A DNA stretch of 5,479 bases, taken from contig JAISBG010000170.1 in the NCBI GenBank assembly GCA_031266315.1, forward strand, positions 1 through 5,479, read 5' to 3'. The notes beneath the pieces are model-generated. The model did no database searches. It saw only the letters and a list, made by a program, of their open reading frames with translations, and was not told where the DNA came from. The stretch is from Planctomycetaceae bacterium. GTDB lineage: Bacteria > Planctomycetota > Planctomycetia > Pirellulales > Thermoguttaceae. Below are positions 3,875 to 5,479 of this stretch, one piece after another (the first letter of the stretch is position 1; each line of letters begins with the position of its first letter). A program made the position numbers and the translations under genes.

Positions 3875-5212
3875 ATGAAGAACCATGAAATTCCGTTGTC
3901 CCGCCGTTCATTTATCGGAACGGCAATTTCTGTTGTTGCAATGCCGATGATTGTTCCTTCGCATGTTGTTACATCGTGTGCTATGGCGCAAGGGCAAACA
4001 TTGCCGAATAATTTGTTACGAATGGGGTTGATTGGAACAGGGCGGCAATGTTTTCATCATAACATTCCCGGTTTTGTGCGTAACAAACGAAATCAAGTTG
4101 TTGCGCTTTGTGATGTTGATTCGTGGCGGCTTGAAGAAGCCAAAAAGAAAGTTCTTGAACTTTATCAAAAAAGTGTTTCGCTTATTAAACCGGCAAGTGT
4201 TGATACTTATGTTGATTACAAGGAACTTCTTGCAAGGTCGGATATTGATGTGGTAATGATTTCAACACCGGATCATTGGCACGCGGTTCAGGCTGTTGAA
4301 GCAATGCGTGCTGGTAAACATGTTGCGTTGGAAAAACCGATTATTCGTACGATTGCGGAAGGGCAGGAACTTGTCAATGTTTCGGCGGAGACGAAACGGA
4401 TTTTTCGGGTGGACAGCGAATTTCGTAGCGGTAAAGGAGCGCATCAGGCGGCGGAACTTGTACGGAATGGGCGGCTTGGAAAAATTAAAAGTGTTCATGT
4501 TGCCGTGCCGCAATCCGATGTTCCTTGCCCGCCGCAAACCGAAATGCCTATTCCCAAAGAACTTGATTATGAACGTTGGCAAGGTCTGGCGATTCACGCT
4601 CCGTACACACTTCATCGTGTTCATACTCCGCAAAATCTTTCAAACCGCCCCGGTTGGATGCGGCATCTTTATTATTGTGACGGTATGGTAACAAACTGGG
4701 GAACGCATTTACTGAACGGTGTTCTTTGGGCTCTTGGTTTGGATCGGACTTTTCCGGTTGAAATTGAAGGAACCGGAACTTATCCCGAACCAACAAGTTT
4801 TTGGAATGTCCTGCTTCAATTTGAAATCAAATATCGTTACAAAGACGGATTGGAAATCATTTACAAAACGGACAAACCGTATTACCGGATTGAAGGCGAA
4901 AGAGGTTGGATTGAAGTTACGTTTGCCGGAATCAAAGCGGAACCGGAATCGTTGCTCCATGAAGTCATCAAACCGGAAGAAATTCATTTTCCGTTACGTT
5001 CAGAGAAAGAGGATTTTATTGATTCGGTGTTGGAAGGCAAGGAAACATTGGAACCGACGGTCGTCGGACATTGCGTTACGTCAACGTGTTTGCTCGGTCA
5101 TATCGCCGTAAGAACCGGCGAAAAATTACAATGGAATCCCGAAACAGAAACCTTCAAAGGAAATCCAAACACCGCCGAATTTCTCAATAAACCAATTACA
5201 ACAATAAAATAA
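3875..5212 (+). CDS. Tat-exported Gfo/Idh/MocA-family oxidoreductase
   Basis: This is an NAD(P)-dependent sugar or sugar-derivative dehydrogenase-like protein of 445 residues, the length of the planctomycete exported branch. A twin-arginine signal opens it (S9 R10 R11 S F I14, hydrophobic to about 33), with both a lipobox-like VTSC (C35) and an AMA cleavage site at 36-38, so a lipoprotein or a soluble periplasmic form is possible. The Rossmann domain shows GLIGTGRQ (51-58), CDVD (79-82), STPDHWHA (130-137) and EKP (153-155). The substrate domain has NWGTH (274-278), where family members often have D-W-G-x-H-x-x-D; here both flanking Asp are Asn (N274, N281), though NWG also occurs in relatives. 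The C-terminal GEKLQWNPETETFKGNP is typical of the family. It is apparently monocistronic, with its own promoters and Shine-Dalgarno. The substrate cannot be named. Confidence 0.92.
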   Translation: MKNHEIPLSRRSFIGTAISVVAMPMIVPSHVVTSCAMAQGQTLPNNLLRMGLIGTGRQCFHHNIPGFVRNKRNQVVALCDVDSWRLEEAKKKVLELYQKSVSLIKPASVDTYVDYKELLARSDIDVVMISTPDHWHAVQAVEAMRAGKHVALEKPIIRTIAEGQELVNVSAETKRIFRVDSEFRSGKGAHQAAELVRNGRLGKIKSVHVAVPQSDVPCPPQTEMPIPKELDYERWQGLAIHAPYTLHRVHTPQNLSNRPGWMRHLYYCDGMVTNWGTHLLNGVLWALGLDRTFPVEIEGTGTYPEPTSFWNVLLQFEIKYRYKDGLEIIYKTDKPYYRIEGERGWIEVTFAGIKAEPESLLHEVIKPEEIHFPLRSEKEDFIDSVLEGKETLEPTVVGHCVTSTCLLGHIAVRTGEKLQWNPETETFKGNPNTAEFLNKPITTIK

Positions 5213-5231
5213 CTTCTATCGTAACAATATA

Positions 5232-5291
5232 TGCAAGTATAAAAAACCATTGACAATTTTTATGTACGCAAGTAAGTTTTTTATGCTTGCA
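5232..5291. terminator. AT-rich hairpin after the oxidoreductase, possible terminator
   Basis: GCAAGTATAAAAAAC (5233-5247) pairs with the segment 5276-5290 over 15 positions with a single T-G wobble, plus one more pair outside (5232/5291). It encloses a 28-nt loop. A third GCAAGTA sits inside the loop (5268-5274) and can pair with CTTGC (5286-5290) instead, giving an alternative fold. The hairpin starts 19 nt after the oxidoreductase stop. No T tract follows the right arm, so it is not a classic intrinsic terminator, but its place between two possibly convergent genes suits transcription stopping from both sides. Confidence 0.45.
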
Positions 5292-5361
5292 CATGACCAA
5301 CAAAATATAAATATAAGTACAGATACAATAAATGGGTAAGGACACTCATACTCAAAAACTG

Positions 5362-5478
5362 TTACTCTTGGACTAACACCCTTATTTCCGGTAAATGTTG
5401 TTCTTTTCTAAAGTTTTTATTACTATTATAAGAATATTTTGTTTTTTCGTCTCCCAAAGTACTAATCCATTGATCAAG
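5362..5478 (-). CDS. Possible C-terminal end of a convergent gene (partial)
   Basis: One minus-strand frame is open from the right edge of the window to a TAA at 5362-5364. It gives 38 residues that begin LDQWISTLGDEKTKYSY and end PEIRVLVQE. The composition is soluble and protein-like, but a frame of this length is not rare in AT-rich DNA, and a second minus-strand frame is open for about 31 codons here. No family is recognised. Confidence 0.2.
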   Translation of the reverse strand, partial: LDQWISTLGDEKTKYSYNSNKNFRKEQHLPEIRVLVQE

Positions 5479-5479
5479 A

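Noticed and set aside
4262..4691. Long overlapping frames on both strands inside the oxidoreductase
   Set aside because: They are Arg/Phe-rich shadow translations of a gene whose own frame carries all family motifs.
5250..5278. TTGACA at 5250-5255 as a promoter
   Set aside because: The hexamer at 17 nt spacing (TAAGTT) is a poor -10, and the site lies in the loop of the 5232-5291 hairpin.

Overview
The window most likely comes from a low-GC, gut- or host-associated planctomycete (Planctomycetota, possibly Pirellulales/Thermoguttaceae-like). This is inferred from three things. coaE lies directly before rho, an order I associate with planctomycetes. The Gfo/Idh/MocA oxidoreductase carries a twin-arginine export signal, as in the large planctomycete families. 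Shine-Dalgarno use is patchy. No database comparison was possible, so the assignment is tentative.

Layout: positions 1-417 hold no convincing gene. They contain a small minus-strand terminator-like hairpin, a striking 63-nt AT-rich hairpin (141-203) and a good sigma70-type promoter (265-293) for coaE. coaE (dephospho-CoA kinase, 418-1026) looks normal and complete. A 287-nt gap follows with a well-placed TATAAT box, an imperfect direct repeat overlapping the promoter and two leader hairpins, one of which pairs with the rho Shine-Dalgarno. rho (1314-2816) comes next. It is followed, with almost no spacing, by a 42-codon ORF (2818-2946), an HI0074-type nucleotidyltransferase substrate-binding/HEPN-like protein (2946-3350) and its partner minimal nucleotidyltransferase (3340-3664), which is broken by a frameshift in a T7 run. 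A regulatory gap with two candidate promoters, 8-bp tandem repeats and a leader hairpin precedes a complete Tat-exported Gfo/Idh/MocA oxidoreductase (3875-5212). The right edge holds a long AT-rich hairpin and perhaps the tail of a convergent gene.

The most interesting object is the Rho protein. Its frame is intact, and its primary RNA-binding site, Walker A lysine and threonine, Walker B aspartate and catalytic glutamate are all kept. However, the Q-loop that contacts RNA in the central pore is deleted (about 7 residues net), the R-loop lysine is replaced, the arginine finger is Gln, two conserved arginines after Walker B are lost, and the C-terminus is about 14 residues short. This is not random decay. 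It looks like a Rho-family protein that can still bind RNA and nucleotide but is unlikely to translocate in the normal way. It appears to be transcribed with a nucleotidyltransferase/HEPN pair that is itself degenerating (frameshift in one partner, His-to-Pro in the RNxxSHxY-like motif of the other). Whether this Rho is a second copy or the only Rho of the genome is the deciding question.
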